Of a DNA stretch of 7,634 nucleotides, positions 1 to 6,011 are shown piece after piece. The position numbers and the translations under genes are program-made. The DNA is from Planctomycetaceae bacterium (GTDB lineage Bacteria; Planctomycetota; Planctomycetia; Pirellulales; Pirellulaceae): the NCBI GenBank assembly GCA_003455945.1, contig DMPQ01000499.1:20272-27905 (forward strand). Direction: 5' to 3'. The stretch's first letter is position 1; each line of letters begins with the position of its first letter. A model generated the notes under the pieces. It was given only the letters and a program-made list of their open reading frames with translations, was not told where the DNA came from and ran no database searches.

Positions 1-109
1 CGGCTCGACCAGCTCGGAAGCCGCTCCGGCGGACGCTCCGGCTCCTCCGGCCCCGGTCGTCGATCCGGCTGCCTTCTCGGCTCCGGCTCGCGTGATCGCC
101 AGCCGCTGA
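1..109 (+). CDS. C-terminal tail of an unidentified protein (partial, Ala/Pro-rich)
   Basis: The frame starting at base 2 is open from the window edge to a TGA at 107-109, giving 35 residues with no start inside the window. The tail is dominated by Ala, Pro and Ser (for example APADAPAPPAPVV, ending in VIASR), the composition of a disordered C-terminal extension and not of a folded domain. Evidence that it is real: the codons carry G or C at most third positions like the other genes here, and a strong intrinsic terminator begins 44 bases after the stop in the matching orientation. The family cannot be told from this fragment, because Ala/Pro-rich tails occur on ribosomal proteins, proteases and many others. 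Confidence 0.6.
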   Translation, partial: GSTSSEAAPADAPAPPAPVVDPAAFSAPARVIASR

Positions 110-152
110 TCGTGAACGCCGACCTCGGTCGGAGTTCCCGAAGACAAGCCTG

Positions 153-195
153 CCCGACCCGGCACTCGAAAGAGAGCCGGGTCGGGTCGTTTCTT
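153..195 (+). terminator. Rho-independent terminator of the upstream gene
   Basis: A perfect 11-base inverted repeat (CCCGACCCGGC at 153-163 and GCCGGGTCGGG at 176-186) surrounds a 12-base loop and is followed directly by the T-rich run TCGTTTCTT at 187-195. The tail is on the + side, so it should end transcription of the gene that stops at 109 and insulate hpt from it. The bases on the other flank are only mildly T-rich when read on the minus strand, so a bidirectional role is not convincing. Confidence 0.85.
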
Positions 196-246
196 GACCG
201 CGCGGATCGCGAGGTCCCGGATCGCAGACGCGATTCTCGCGCCGCC

Positions 247-275
247 TTTCCTCGCGCCGAGCCGCCTCCTAGAAT
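247..275 (+). promoter_or_regulatory. Candidate sigma-70-like promoter for hpt
   Basis: TAGAAT at 270-275 is a good -10 element (5 of 6 to TATAAT) in an otherwise very GC-rich stretch. TTTCCT at 247-252 lies exactly 17 bases upstream, in the -35 position, but matches TTGACA poorly. Predicted transcription start is near 282, giving a leader of about 70 bases. Support comes from its position after a terminator and before hpt, and from the near-identical arrangement on the opposite strand at 3617-3645. The call is motif-based only. Confidence 0.45.
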
Positions 276-340
276 CGCGCCGTCCGAGGTACCCGAACGG
301 ATCGCCCCTCGGGGGCGGGCGGAACGGATGACCGATCGTG

Positions 341-345
341 GGAGG
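341..345 (+). promoter_or_regulatory. Ribosome binding site that fixes the TTG start of hpt
   Basis: GGAGG sits 8 bases before the TTG at 354. No in-frame ATG or GTG lies close upstream. The nearby ATG at 328 and GTG at 338 are in other frames, so this Shine-Dalgarno decides in favour of the TTG. Confidence 0.7.
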
Positions 346-353
346 GCCCGTCG

Positions 354-914
354 TTGAGGACGCTGATCGAAGCCGACGAGATCGAGCGTGGCGTCGCGCG
401 ACTGGCCGCCGAGTTGAACGAGCGATACGCCGGAGGGTCGCTGACCGTGCTCGGCGTGATGACCGGCAGTCTGATGCTGTTGGCCGACCTGGTCCGCAAG
501 CTCGAGATGCCGCTGCGCGTCGGCGTGATCCAGGCATCGAGCTATCGCGGAACGACCGAGCCGGGGGAGCTTCGGCTCTCGCTCGATGCGATGCCTGACG
601 TCGTGGATCAGGAGGTGTTGCTCGTCGACGACATCTTCGATACCGGTCGGACGATCGATCGCCTGACCGAAGTCGTCGCGGCTCGCGGCGCCCGATCGGT
701 CCGCTCCGCCGTCCTGTTGCTCAAGCGAGGGAGAAGTCGGGTGACGCGGACCCCCGACTTCCGCGTCTTCGAGATCCCCGACGAGTTCGTCGTCGGCTAC
801 GGTCTCGATCACCGCGACCGGTACCGGAATCTGCCGTATGTCGCGGTCCTGGAGCCGTCCGACCTGGACGCCGAGGGGACGGGGATCGACGATGCCGTGA
901 GCGGGGCCGAATGA
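354..914 (+). CDS. hpt: Hypoxanthine (guanine) phosphoribosyltransferase
   Basis: This cytoplasmic purine-salvage enzyme transfers the 5-phosphoribosyl group of PRPP to hypoxanthine or guanine, giving IMP or GMP. At 186 residues it is the usual length for bacterial Hpt. The PRPP-binding signature VLLVDDIFDTGRT is at residues 88-100. By alignment with the human enzyme, D92/D93 match its acidic pair and D96 its catalytic-base Asp137. The Ser-Tyr of the mobile active-site loop is S63-Y64 (ASSYRG). Lys124 in LLLKRG corresponds to the purine-contacting Lys165. FEIPDEFVVGYGLD (139-152) and the following YRNLPYV are hallmark C-terminal motifs. The first loop reads GVMTGS where many homologues have LKG; this is a tolerated variation as far as I know. 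The start is TTG with a good Shine-Dalgarno. The gene has its own candidate promoter and is not next to tilS or ftsH, common partners elsewhere. A related xanthine/guanine preference cannot be excluded. Confidence 0.95.
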   Translation: MRTLIEADEIERGVARLAAELNERYAGGSLTVLGVMTGSLMLLADLVRKLEMPLRVGVIQASSYRGTTEPGELRLSLDAMPDVVDQEVLLVDDIFDTGRTIDRLTEVVAARGARSVRSAVLLLKRGRSRVTRTPDFRVFEIPDEFVVGYGLDHRDRYRNLPYVAVLEPSDLDAEGTGIDDAVSGAE

Positions 915-978
915 GGCTCGCCAGGTTCGGCTCGCGGCGCTCCGGCGTCTGTGGGGTGCAGCGTCGGAGGGAGCGGGG

Positions 979-2151
979 ATGCGTATCGCGATGGTCACTC
1001 GACGGTTCTGGCCGCTGGTCGGCGGAGCCGAGATGGCGATGGCGAATCTCGCATCGGAGTTCCGCGATCGAGGGCATCGGATCACGCTGCTGACGGCGCG
1101 ATGGGAGCCGAGTTGGCCGTCCGAGATCAGACACCGGGACATTCCGGTCGTCCGACTGGCTCAGCCGCGCGGTCGAGGTTGGGGGACGTTCGTCTATCTG
1201 CGCGCGCTGACGCGACGCCTGGTCGAAATGCGCGACGAGGTCGACCTGGTCTTCGTCTCGATGCTCAAGCATGACGCCTATGCGGCCGTCGCGTCTCGCC
1301 ATCGCCATCATCTGCCGGTGGTGATTCGGGCCGAGGGAGGGGGAGCGACCGGCGATTGCCATTGGCACGAAGAGGGGCGTTTCGGCCGCAGGATCCGGCG
1401 CACGACGACGCTGGCCGACGCGCATGTCGCTCCGAGCCCGGCGGTCGCCGACGAGATGATCGCCGCCGGCTATGATCCGCGGCGATTGAGGACGATCGAG
1501 AACGGAGTCCCGGTTCAGCCGGAGCGACGCCCCGAAGATCGACGTCGGGCTCGGGCTGCGCTGTCGGAGCTGCATCCGGCGCTGGTCGCCGCGGACCACG
1601 AGCCGTTGGCGGTCTACACCGGTCGGCTGCACCCCGGCAAGGGACTTGCCGAACTGGTCGACGCCTGGCCGGCCGTCCTGCGGCGACGCCCCGAAGCGCG
1701 GCTCTGGCTGGTCGGCGAAGGGGAGTTCGAGCGGGAGTTGCGGATGATGATCCGCGAGCGCGAGCTGCAGGAACACGTGCTTCTGCCGGGGACCTTCGAT
1801 GACGTCGGCGACGTGCTGTCGGCGGCCGATCTGTTCGTCCTGCCGTCGCATCACGAAGGGCTGTCGCTGGCGCTGCTCGAAGCGATGGCGGCCGAGCTGC
1901 CGGTGGTCGCGACGGAGATTCCGGGGAACTGCCGCGTCGTCCGGGATGGCGTGCAGGGGAAGCTGGTGCCGGTCCGGGATCCGGGTGCGATCGCTGCAGC
2001 GGTCCTGGCTCTGCTCGACGACCCCGAGGGACGACTGCGAATGGGGCGAGCCGCGCGGCGGACGGCCGCCGACGAACATTCGATCGGCGCGATGGCCTCG
2101 GCTCACCTCGAGCTGTTCGAGCAGGTTCTGAGTTCGCGAGAGGCGAGATGA
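979..2151 (+). CDS. GT4-family (GT-B fold) glycosyltransferase
   Basis: This is a probable cytoplasmic or membrane-peripheral retaining glycosyltransferase that moves a sugar from a nucleotide-sugar donor onto a growing glycan or lipid-linked acceptor. It has 390 residues, standard for the family. The N-terminal Rossmann half begins MRIAMVTRRFWPLVGGAE, with the Gly-Gly loop at 15-16. The C-terminal half carries YTGRLHPGKG (213-222), with R216 and K221 in the donor-phosphate-binding positions. The EX7E motif is E293 to E301 in HEGLSLALLEAMA. ENGVP (174-178) is the usual inter-domain link. The ATG is preceded by GGAGGGAG (966-973). It follows hpt after 64 bases with no visible terminator and overlaps the next glycosyltransferase by ATGA. 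The donor and acceptor cannot be deduced. Exopolysaccharide, lipopolysaccharide core or O-antigen assembly are all possible. Confidence 0.92.
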   Translation: MRIAMVTRRFWPLVGGAEMAMANLASEFRDRGHRITLLTARWEPSWPSEIRHRDIPVVRLAQPRGRGWGTFVYLRALTRRLVEMRDEVDLVFVSMLKHDAYAAVASRHRHHLPVVIRAEGGGATGDCHWHEEGRFGRRIRRTTTLADAHVAPSPAVADEMIAAGYDPRRLRTIENGVPVQPERRPEDRRRARAALSELHPALVAADHEPLAVYTGRLHPGKGLAELVDAWPAVLRRRPEARLWLVGEGEFERELRMMIRERELQEHVLLPGTFDDVGDVLSAADLFVLPSHHEGLSLALLEAMAAELPVVATEIPGNCRVVRDGVQGKLVPVRDPGAIAAAVLALLDDPEGRLRMGRAARRTAADEHSIGAMASAHLELFEQVLSSREAR

Positions 2152-3290
2152 GCAAGATCCGCGTGCTGCTGCTGGTGCCGACGTTGGACGAAGGGGGAGC
2201 CGAGAAGCAGCTCGCGCTCCTGGCGATCGGTCTGCCGCGCGATCGTTTCGACGTGACGGTCGGCGTACTGACTCGGACCGGCCCGCGCGAACGGATGCTT
2301 CGCGACGCCGGCGTCCGGATCGTCGAGTTCCGAAAACGCGGCAAGCTCGATCCGACGGTGCTCGGTCGAATCGGCGCCGAGCTGGACGCGTTTCGTCCCG
2401 ACGTCGTTCATACGTGGATCTTCGCCGCGAACGCCTATGGCCGCTGGGCTGCGCTTCGGCGACGCGTGCCGGTGATTCTCGGCGGGGAACGCTGCGTCGA
2501 TCCTTGGAAGCGGTCGTGGGAACTGGCGATCGATCGCTATCTGGCGAAGCGCACGACCGGCATCGTCACCAACAGTGCGGGCGTTCGCGACTTCTATGCG
2601 TCCAAGGGAATCCCGGCCGATCGTTTTCACGTCATCCCCAACGGCATCGAACCGAAGGAGGTCGATCGTGTCGCCGCACGGCGCGAGTTGGCGGCGGCGA
2701 TCGGTCTCGACGATTCCGCCGCCGGTCGCGCGTCGTTGATCGTCACGGTCGGCCGACTCTGGCCTCAGAAACGCCACAAGGATCTGATCTGGGGGACGGA
2801 ACTGCTGCGCTGCGTCCGCGACGACGCTCATCTGCTGGTGATCGGCGACGGACCGGAACGATGGCGGCTGACCCGTTTCGCCGAGCAGGTCCGGATCGCC
2901 GATCGTGTCCACTTTCTCGGGCATCGTTCCGATGCGGCGCGGCTGGTCGCCGGAGCCGATCAGTTCTGGCTCGGCAGCGGCTACGAAGGGCAGAGCAATG
3001 CGCTGATGGAAGCGGCGGCGGCCGGCGTACCGGCGGTCGTTTCGGACATCCCCGGCAATCGCGATCTGGTGATCGACGGTCAGACCGGACTGCTGTTTCC
3101 GGTCGGCGACACCGCGGCACTCGCCCGAGCGGCTCGACGGTTGCTGGACGATCCCGGTCTTGCGGCTCGACTGGGAGCCGCCGCGGCACGGCGAATCCGC
3201 GACGACTTTACCGTCGCACGGATGATCGACACCCACGCCGCGCTGTACGAACGCCTGGTCCGAGAAGCGTCGCGGCAAACCGACCGCTGA
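2148..3290 (+). CDS. Second GT4-family (GT-B fold) glycosyltransferase
   Basis: This 380-residue nucleotide-sugar glycosyltransferase belongs to the same broad family as its upstream neighbour but is clearly divergent in sequence, so the two are unlikely to be a recent duplication. The N-terminus has VPTLDEGGAEKQL (10-22) with the Gly-Gly loop of the acceptor-side Rossmann domain. DVVHTW (85-90) and IPNGIE (163-168) are typical family landmarks. VGRLWPQKRHKDL (201-213) provides the phosphate-contacting R203 and K208. The EX7E motif is E280 to E288 in YEGQSNALMEA. The start ATG overlaps the previous stop (ATGA at 2148-2151), which implies translational coupling and probably consecutive steps on one glycan. 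There is no transmembrane segment. The final residues (SRQTDR) are unremarkable. No clear terminator follows in the 91 bases before the converging gene. The specific sugar and linkage are unknown. Confidence 0.92.
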   Translation: MSKIRVLLLVPTLDEGGAEKQLALLAIGLPRDRFDVTVGVLTRTGPRERMLRDAGVRIVEFRKRGKLDPTVLGRIGAELDAFRPDVVHTWIFAANAYGRWAALRRRVPVILGGERCVDPWKRSWELAIDRYLAKRTTGIVTNSAGVRDFYASKGIPADRFHVIPNGIEPKEVDRVAARRELAAAIGLDDSAAGRASLIVTVGRLWPQKRHKDLIWGTELLRCVRDDAHLLVIGDGPERWRLTRFAEQVRIADRVHFLGHRSDAARLVAGADQFWLGSGYEGQSNALMEAAAAGVPAVVSDIPGNRDLVIDGQTGLLFPVGDTAALARAARRLLDDPGLAARLGAAAARRIRDDFTVARMIDTHAALYERLVREASRQTDR

Positions 3291-3381
3291 CGAAGGAAGG
3301 AGCGGAAAGCTCGACGAGAGTCGCCGAGCCGTTCAGGTCGACGCCGATCGATCGTCGGGCGACACGGGGCTCAGCCGACGC

Positions 3382-3579
3382 TCAGTCGTTCGAGACCTGC
3401 TTCTTGCGGAAGCGGGGGACGCAGAGACCGAGCGTGCCGAGCAGCAGGAAGAGCGACAGCAGGACGTACGCCATCGCGTAGTTCTGGCCGATCAGCGTCT
3501 GGTCTTGGGCAAGCAGCGAGACGAAGGTCGCTTGGGCAGGCATCGGCGAGGGGCCCGAAAGAGGTCGTCCGATCGACAT
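3382..3579 (-). CDS. Small single-pass membrane protein, unknown function
   Basis: This is a 65-residue protein. Residues 34-54 (from YAMAYVLLSLF to GLCV) form one hydrophobic helix. RFRKK (56-60) follows at once, so the positive-inside rule predicts the C-terminus in the cytoplasm and a short N-terminal part outside. The hydrophobic-then-basic layout, too ordered for a chance frame, argues that it is real. I associate similar small proteins with an NYAMAY-type helix with Planctomycetes, but that is recollection, not a database result. The start is uncertain: the ATG at 3579 has no Shine-Dalgarno, and the internal Met13 (3543) has none either. It lies 119 bases after phoB on the same strand and could be read from the pst-pho transcript or from the candidate promoter at 3617-3645. 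No function can be assigned. Confidence 0.7.
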   Translation of the reverse strand: MSIGRPLSGPSPMPAQATFVSLLAQDQTLIGQNYAMAYVLLSLFLLLGTLGLCVPRFRKKQVSND

Positions 3580-3616
3580 GTAGGGCGAGCGACGATCTCT
3601 CGCCGCACCCCCACCG

Positions 3617-3645
3617 ATTCTAGTTCGACGCGGACCGACAGGGAA
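3617..3645 (-). promoter_or_regulatory. Candidate sigma-70-like promoter for the small membrane protein
   Basis: Read on the minus strand, TTCCCT (3645-3640) and TAGAAT (3622-3617) are separated by exactly 17 bases. The predicted transcription start near 3610 would leave a leader of about 30 bases before the ATG at 3579. The -10 match is good and the -35 match to TTGACA is weak. Its resemblance to the element upstream of hpt raises confidence. It lies in the gap between phoB and the small gene. Confidence 0.42.
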
Positions 3646-3698
3646 CGCTCCCGGATCGAGTCGATCGCCGGGCGATGGGAGAGGGGGCGGACCGCCGC

Positions 3699-4388
3699 TC
3701 AGGAGTCCTTGAAGCGATAGCCGACGCCGCGAACCGTCTCGATCACGTCGGCACGGTCCCCGAGCTTCTTTCGCAGGCCTCGAACATGGACATCGATCGT
3801 CCGCTCGAGCACGAGCGTGTCTTCGCCGAGCGCCGAGTCGATCAGTTCGCTTCGGTCGAAGGCTCGGCCGGGCTGCCGCAGCAACGTCTCGAGCAGGCGG
3901 AACTCGCTCGGAGTCAGGTCGACTCCCTTGCCGTCGACCAGCACGCGGTGCTTGATCCGATCGACGGTGATGCCGTGCAGCGAGACGACGTCGTCGTCGA
4001 GCGACGTGGCCGCGGCTCGCCGCCGAACGAGCGCCTTGATCCGTTCGACGAGCACCTTGACGCTGAACGGCTTGACGACGTAATCGTCGGCGCCGACCGA
4101 GAAGCCGACGAGCTGGTCGGTCTCCTCTCCCTTGGCCGTGACCATCACGATCAGCAGGTTGCGCGTCTCGTCGGACTGCCTGAGCTTGCGACAGACGTCG
4201 ATGCCGTCGAGCACCGGGACCATCACGTCCAGCAGGATGACTTCGGGAAGTCTCAGTCGAGCCTGGTTCAGGCCGTCCTGTCCGTCGAAGGCCTGAAAGA
4301 CCTCGAACCCGCCGTGCGAGAAGTTGTAGCGCAGGACTTCCGAGAGGGCTCGATCATCCTCGATCACCAGAAGTTTCGGGCGACTCAT
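3699..4388 (-). CDS. phoB: Phosphate regulon response regulator PhoB (OmpR/PhoB class)
   Basis: This cytoplasmic two-component regulator, when phosphorylated (normally by PhoR), binds Pho boxes and activates phosphate-scavenging genes. It has 229 residues, the E. coli PhoB length. The receiver domain spans about 4-122, with acidic pocket E10-D11-D12, phospho-acceptor D54 in ILLDVMVP, T84 in MVTAKG and K106 in VVKPF, so the active site is complete. The winged-helix DNA-binding domain covers about 130-227, with LTPSEFRLLETLL (158-170), a recognition-helix region ERTIDVHVRGLRKKLG (195-210) and the terminal wing ETVRGVGYRF. It starts 11 bases after the phoU stop, so it belongs to the pst-phoU transcript. 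This would give positive autoregulation if that operon is PhoB-dependent, as is usual. No histidine kinase gene follows. An OmpR-type regulator of another stimulus is possible from sequence alone, but the context makes PhoB the strong call. Confidence 0.93.
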   Translation of the reverse strand: MSRPKLLVIEDDRALSEVLRYNFSHGGFEVFQAFDGQDGLNQARLRLPEVILLDVMVPVLDGIDVCRKLRQSDETRNLLIVMVTAKGEETDQLVGFSVGADDYVVKPFSVKVLVERIKALVRRRAAATSLDDDVVSLHGITVDRIKHRVLVDGKGVDLTPSEFRLLETLLRQPGRAFDRSELIDSALGEDTLVLERTIDVHVRGLRKKLGDRADVIETVRGVGYRFKDS

Positions 4389-4399
4389 CGGTGTTTCCG

Positions 4400-5086
4400 T
4401 CAGCGGTTGGCGGGGAGGCCGTCGGAGGCGTCGTCATGCTTGTGACGGACGATCTCTCCTTCGACGATGTAGATGACGTCTTCGGCGATGTTCTCGGCGA
4501 GATCGGCGATCCGCTCGATGTGCCGCGCGGCCGAGAAGCAGTGCAGCGCCGGCTCGACCAGCTCGGGGTCGCGCTTCATCAGTTCGGTCAGTTCCTCGAT
4601 CGCTTCGCGATTCAGGCGATCGACATGCGTATCGAGGCGGATCACCTCGCGAGCCTGGATGGCGTTGAGCTCGACGAAGGCATCGAGCGCCTGCTTCATC
4701 ATGCTCATCGCCAATCGGACCATCGCCGGGACCTGATCGGGGATCGGAAAGTCGTCGTGGCGGTTGAGACTGAGCGCCCGCTCGGCGATGTTGCAGGCGA
4801 GGTCGGCGATCCGCTCGAGGTCCGAGTTGATCTTCACGACCGTCGCGATCCAGCGCAGGTCGATCGCGACCGGCTGATGCAGCGCGAGCGTCTTGAGGCA
4901 CGCCTCTTCGATGTGCACCTCGCGCTCGTCCACGGCGGTGTCGGAGCCGAGGACCGAGTCGATCAGGTCGGCTCGTCGATCGACGAGCGAGCGGACGGCG
5001 TCGTCGACCACCTTCTCGACCAGGCCGAACTGCGAGAGAAGGTCCCGGCGGATCCGCTCGATATCCCGTTGCAGATGTTTCGACAT
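4400..5086 (-). CDS. phoU: Phosphate signalling protein PhoU
   Basis: PhoU is a peripheral cytoplasmic regulator that links the Pst transporter to the PhoR/PhoB system, repressing the Pho response when phosphate is plentiful and limiting Pst uptake. The 228 residues form two homologous three-helix repeats. Each holds the metal-cluster signature of the family: DLERIADLACNIAER at 89-103 and HIERIADLAENIAED at 189-203, exactly 100 residues apart. The N-terminus (SKHLQRDIERIRRDLLSQFGLVEKVV) matches the typical first helix. It starts 4 bases after the pstB stop, with a modest GGGTGA just upstream of the ATG, and is followed 11 bases later by phoB. Length and both motifs are intact. The short C-terminal tail (KHDDASDGLPANR) is probably disordered. 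Confidence 0.95.
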   Translation of the reverse strand: MSKHLQRDIERIRRDLLSQFGLVEKVVDDAVRSLVDRRADLIDSVLGSDTAVDEREVHIEEACLKTLALHQPVAIDLRWIATVVKINSDLERIADLACNIAERALSLNRHDDFPIPDQVPAMVRLAMSMMKQALDAFVELNAIQAREVIRLDTHVDRLNREAIEELTELMKRDPELVEPALHCFSAARHIERIADLAENIAEDVIYIVEGEIVRHKHDDASDGLPANR

Positions 5087-5090
5087 GGCT

Positions 5091-5945
5091 TCACCCGAAC
5101 TTTCCGGTGACGTAGTCCTCGGTCCGCTTCTGACGTGGGCGGGTGAAGACCTGGTTGGTCGGCCCCGCCTCGATCAGTCGCCCTTCGTAGAAGAAGGCGG
5201 TCTGGTCGCTGCAGCGAGCCGCCTGCTGCATGTTGTGCGTGACGATCACGATCGCGTACTGTTCCCGCAACTCGAAGATCAGATCCTCGATCGACAGCGT
5301 CGACTGGGGATCGAGTGCCGAGCACGGTTCGTCCATCAGCAGGATCTCGGGGCCGACCGCGATCGCTCGGGCGATGCACAGTCGCTGCTGCTGACCGCCG
5401 CTGAGACCGAGTGCCGGTCCTCGCAGACGATCCTTCACCTCGTCCCAGACCGCCGCCTTGCGCAGCGCCCACTCGACTCGCTCGTCCAGTTGACTGCGCG
5501 TCATGCGGAAGTGGAGTCGCGGTCCGAAGGCGACGTTGTCGTAGATCGACTTGGGGAACGGATTCGGTTTCTGAAAGACGATGCCGATCCGGCGGCGGAG
5601 GTCGACGACATCGGTGGCGCGAGCCAGGATGTCGAGTTCGCCCATCTGCAGCGTTCCGGTCGCTCGCGCCTCGGGAACGGTGTCGTTCATCCGATTGATC
5701 CAGCGGAGCAGCGTGCTCTTGCCGCATCCGCTCGGACCGATCAGCGACGTGACTCGTCGCTCCGGAATGTCCAGAGTGATGCCGTGCAGCGCATGGAAGC
5801 TGCCGTACCACGAATCGAGACCGGCGATCCGGATGGCGGTCTCGGTCGGCGTCTCGTCTCGCGATGACGTCTCGACGGCCGACGCCGGTCGGCGCCCCGG
5901 CAACTCGGGATGGTCATCCGAGGGAGCGGCGGGTGCGGAACTCAT
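5091..5945 (-). CDS. pstB: Phosphate ABC transporter ATP-binding protein PstB
   Basis: This ATPase sits on the cytoplasmic face of the PstC-PstA channel and powers high-affinity phosphate import. Counted from the ATG at 5945 (284 residues), the Walker A motif GPSGCGKST is at 70-78. The Q-loop is Q125 in FQKPNPFP, a PstB trademark. The ABC signature LSGGQQQRL is at 181-189, Walker B ILLMDEP at 201-207 with catalytic E206, and the switch His is H237 in [13 protein letters not shown]. The family domain begins only near residue 37 ([12 protein letters not shown]). What precedes it is a Pro/Ser/Thr-rich, probably disordered leader. I chose 5945 because GAGG sits 6 bases upstream. An in-frame ATG at 6005, 6 bases after the pstA stop but without a Shine-Dalgarno, would add 20 residues, and one at 5981 would add 12. 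The gene lies between pstA and phoU. Function is certain; only the start is open. Confidence 0.95.
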   Translation of the reverse strand: MSSAPAAPSDDHPELPGRRPASAVETSSRDETPTETAIRIAGLDSWYGSFHALHGITLDIPERRVTSLIGPSGCGKSTLLRWINRMNDTVPEARATGTLQMGELDILARATDVVDLRRRIGIVFQKPNPFPKSIYDNVAFGPRLHFRMTRSQLDERVEWALRKAAVWDEVKDRLRGPALGLSGGQQQRLCIARAIAVGPEILLMDEPCSALDPQSTLSIEDLIFELREQYAIVIVTHNMQQAARCSDQTAFFYEGRLIEAGPTNQVFTRPRQKRTEDYVTGKFG

Positions 5946-5951
5946 GGAAGG

Positions 5952-5955
5952 CCTC
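5952..5955 (-). promoter_or_regulatory. Ribosome binding site favouring the 5945 start of pstB
   Basis: On the minus strand GAGG (within GACGAGG) lies 6 bases before the ATG at 5945-5943. The longer in-frame candidates at 6005 and 5981 have no comparable purine-rich element, so this site is the reason for the shorter PstB. Confidence 0.5.
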
Positions 5956-6011
5956 GTCCGGGGCGTGAATGCGGTTCGCATGGGAGCCCATTCCGTCGGG
6001 GGCATGGCGGA

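Noticed and set aside
1..17. 17-base exact match between 1-17 and 4550-4566 (CGGCTCGACCAGCTCGG)
   Set aside because: One copy is in the Ala/Pro-rich tail and the other is inside phoU in a different frame and strand, with no flanking similarity. It is most simply a coincidence of biased GC-rich codons.
721..2106. 461-codon open frame on the minus strand opposite hpt and the first glycosyltransferase
   Set aside because: It is a shadow of high-GC coding DNA: the translation is rich in Arg, Ser, Pro, Asp and His with no motif, and the opposite strand carries clear Hpt and GT4 motifs.
3337..3363. Possible hairpin GTCG-ACG-CCGA / TCGG-G-CGAC in the convergent gap
   Set aside because: Two 4-base stems interrupted by an unequal internal loop, with no T-tract on either side, are not enough to call a terminator.
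3623..3645. Pho-box-like repeat upstream of the -10 element of the small gene
   Set aside because: Two GTCG words occur 10 bases apart instead of the 11-base period of Pho boxes, the flanks do not match CTGTCAT, and GTCG is very frequent throughout the window.
3640..3698. Short inverted repeats after phoB (for example GGGA-ACGC-TCCC and ATCGC-CGG-GCGAT on the plus strand) as an operon terminator
   Set aside because: Stems are only 4-5 bases with no following T-run, and GC-rich DNA yields many of these by chance.
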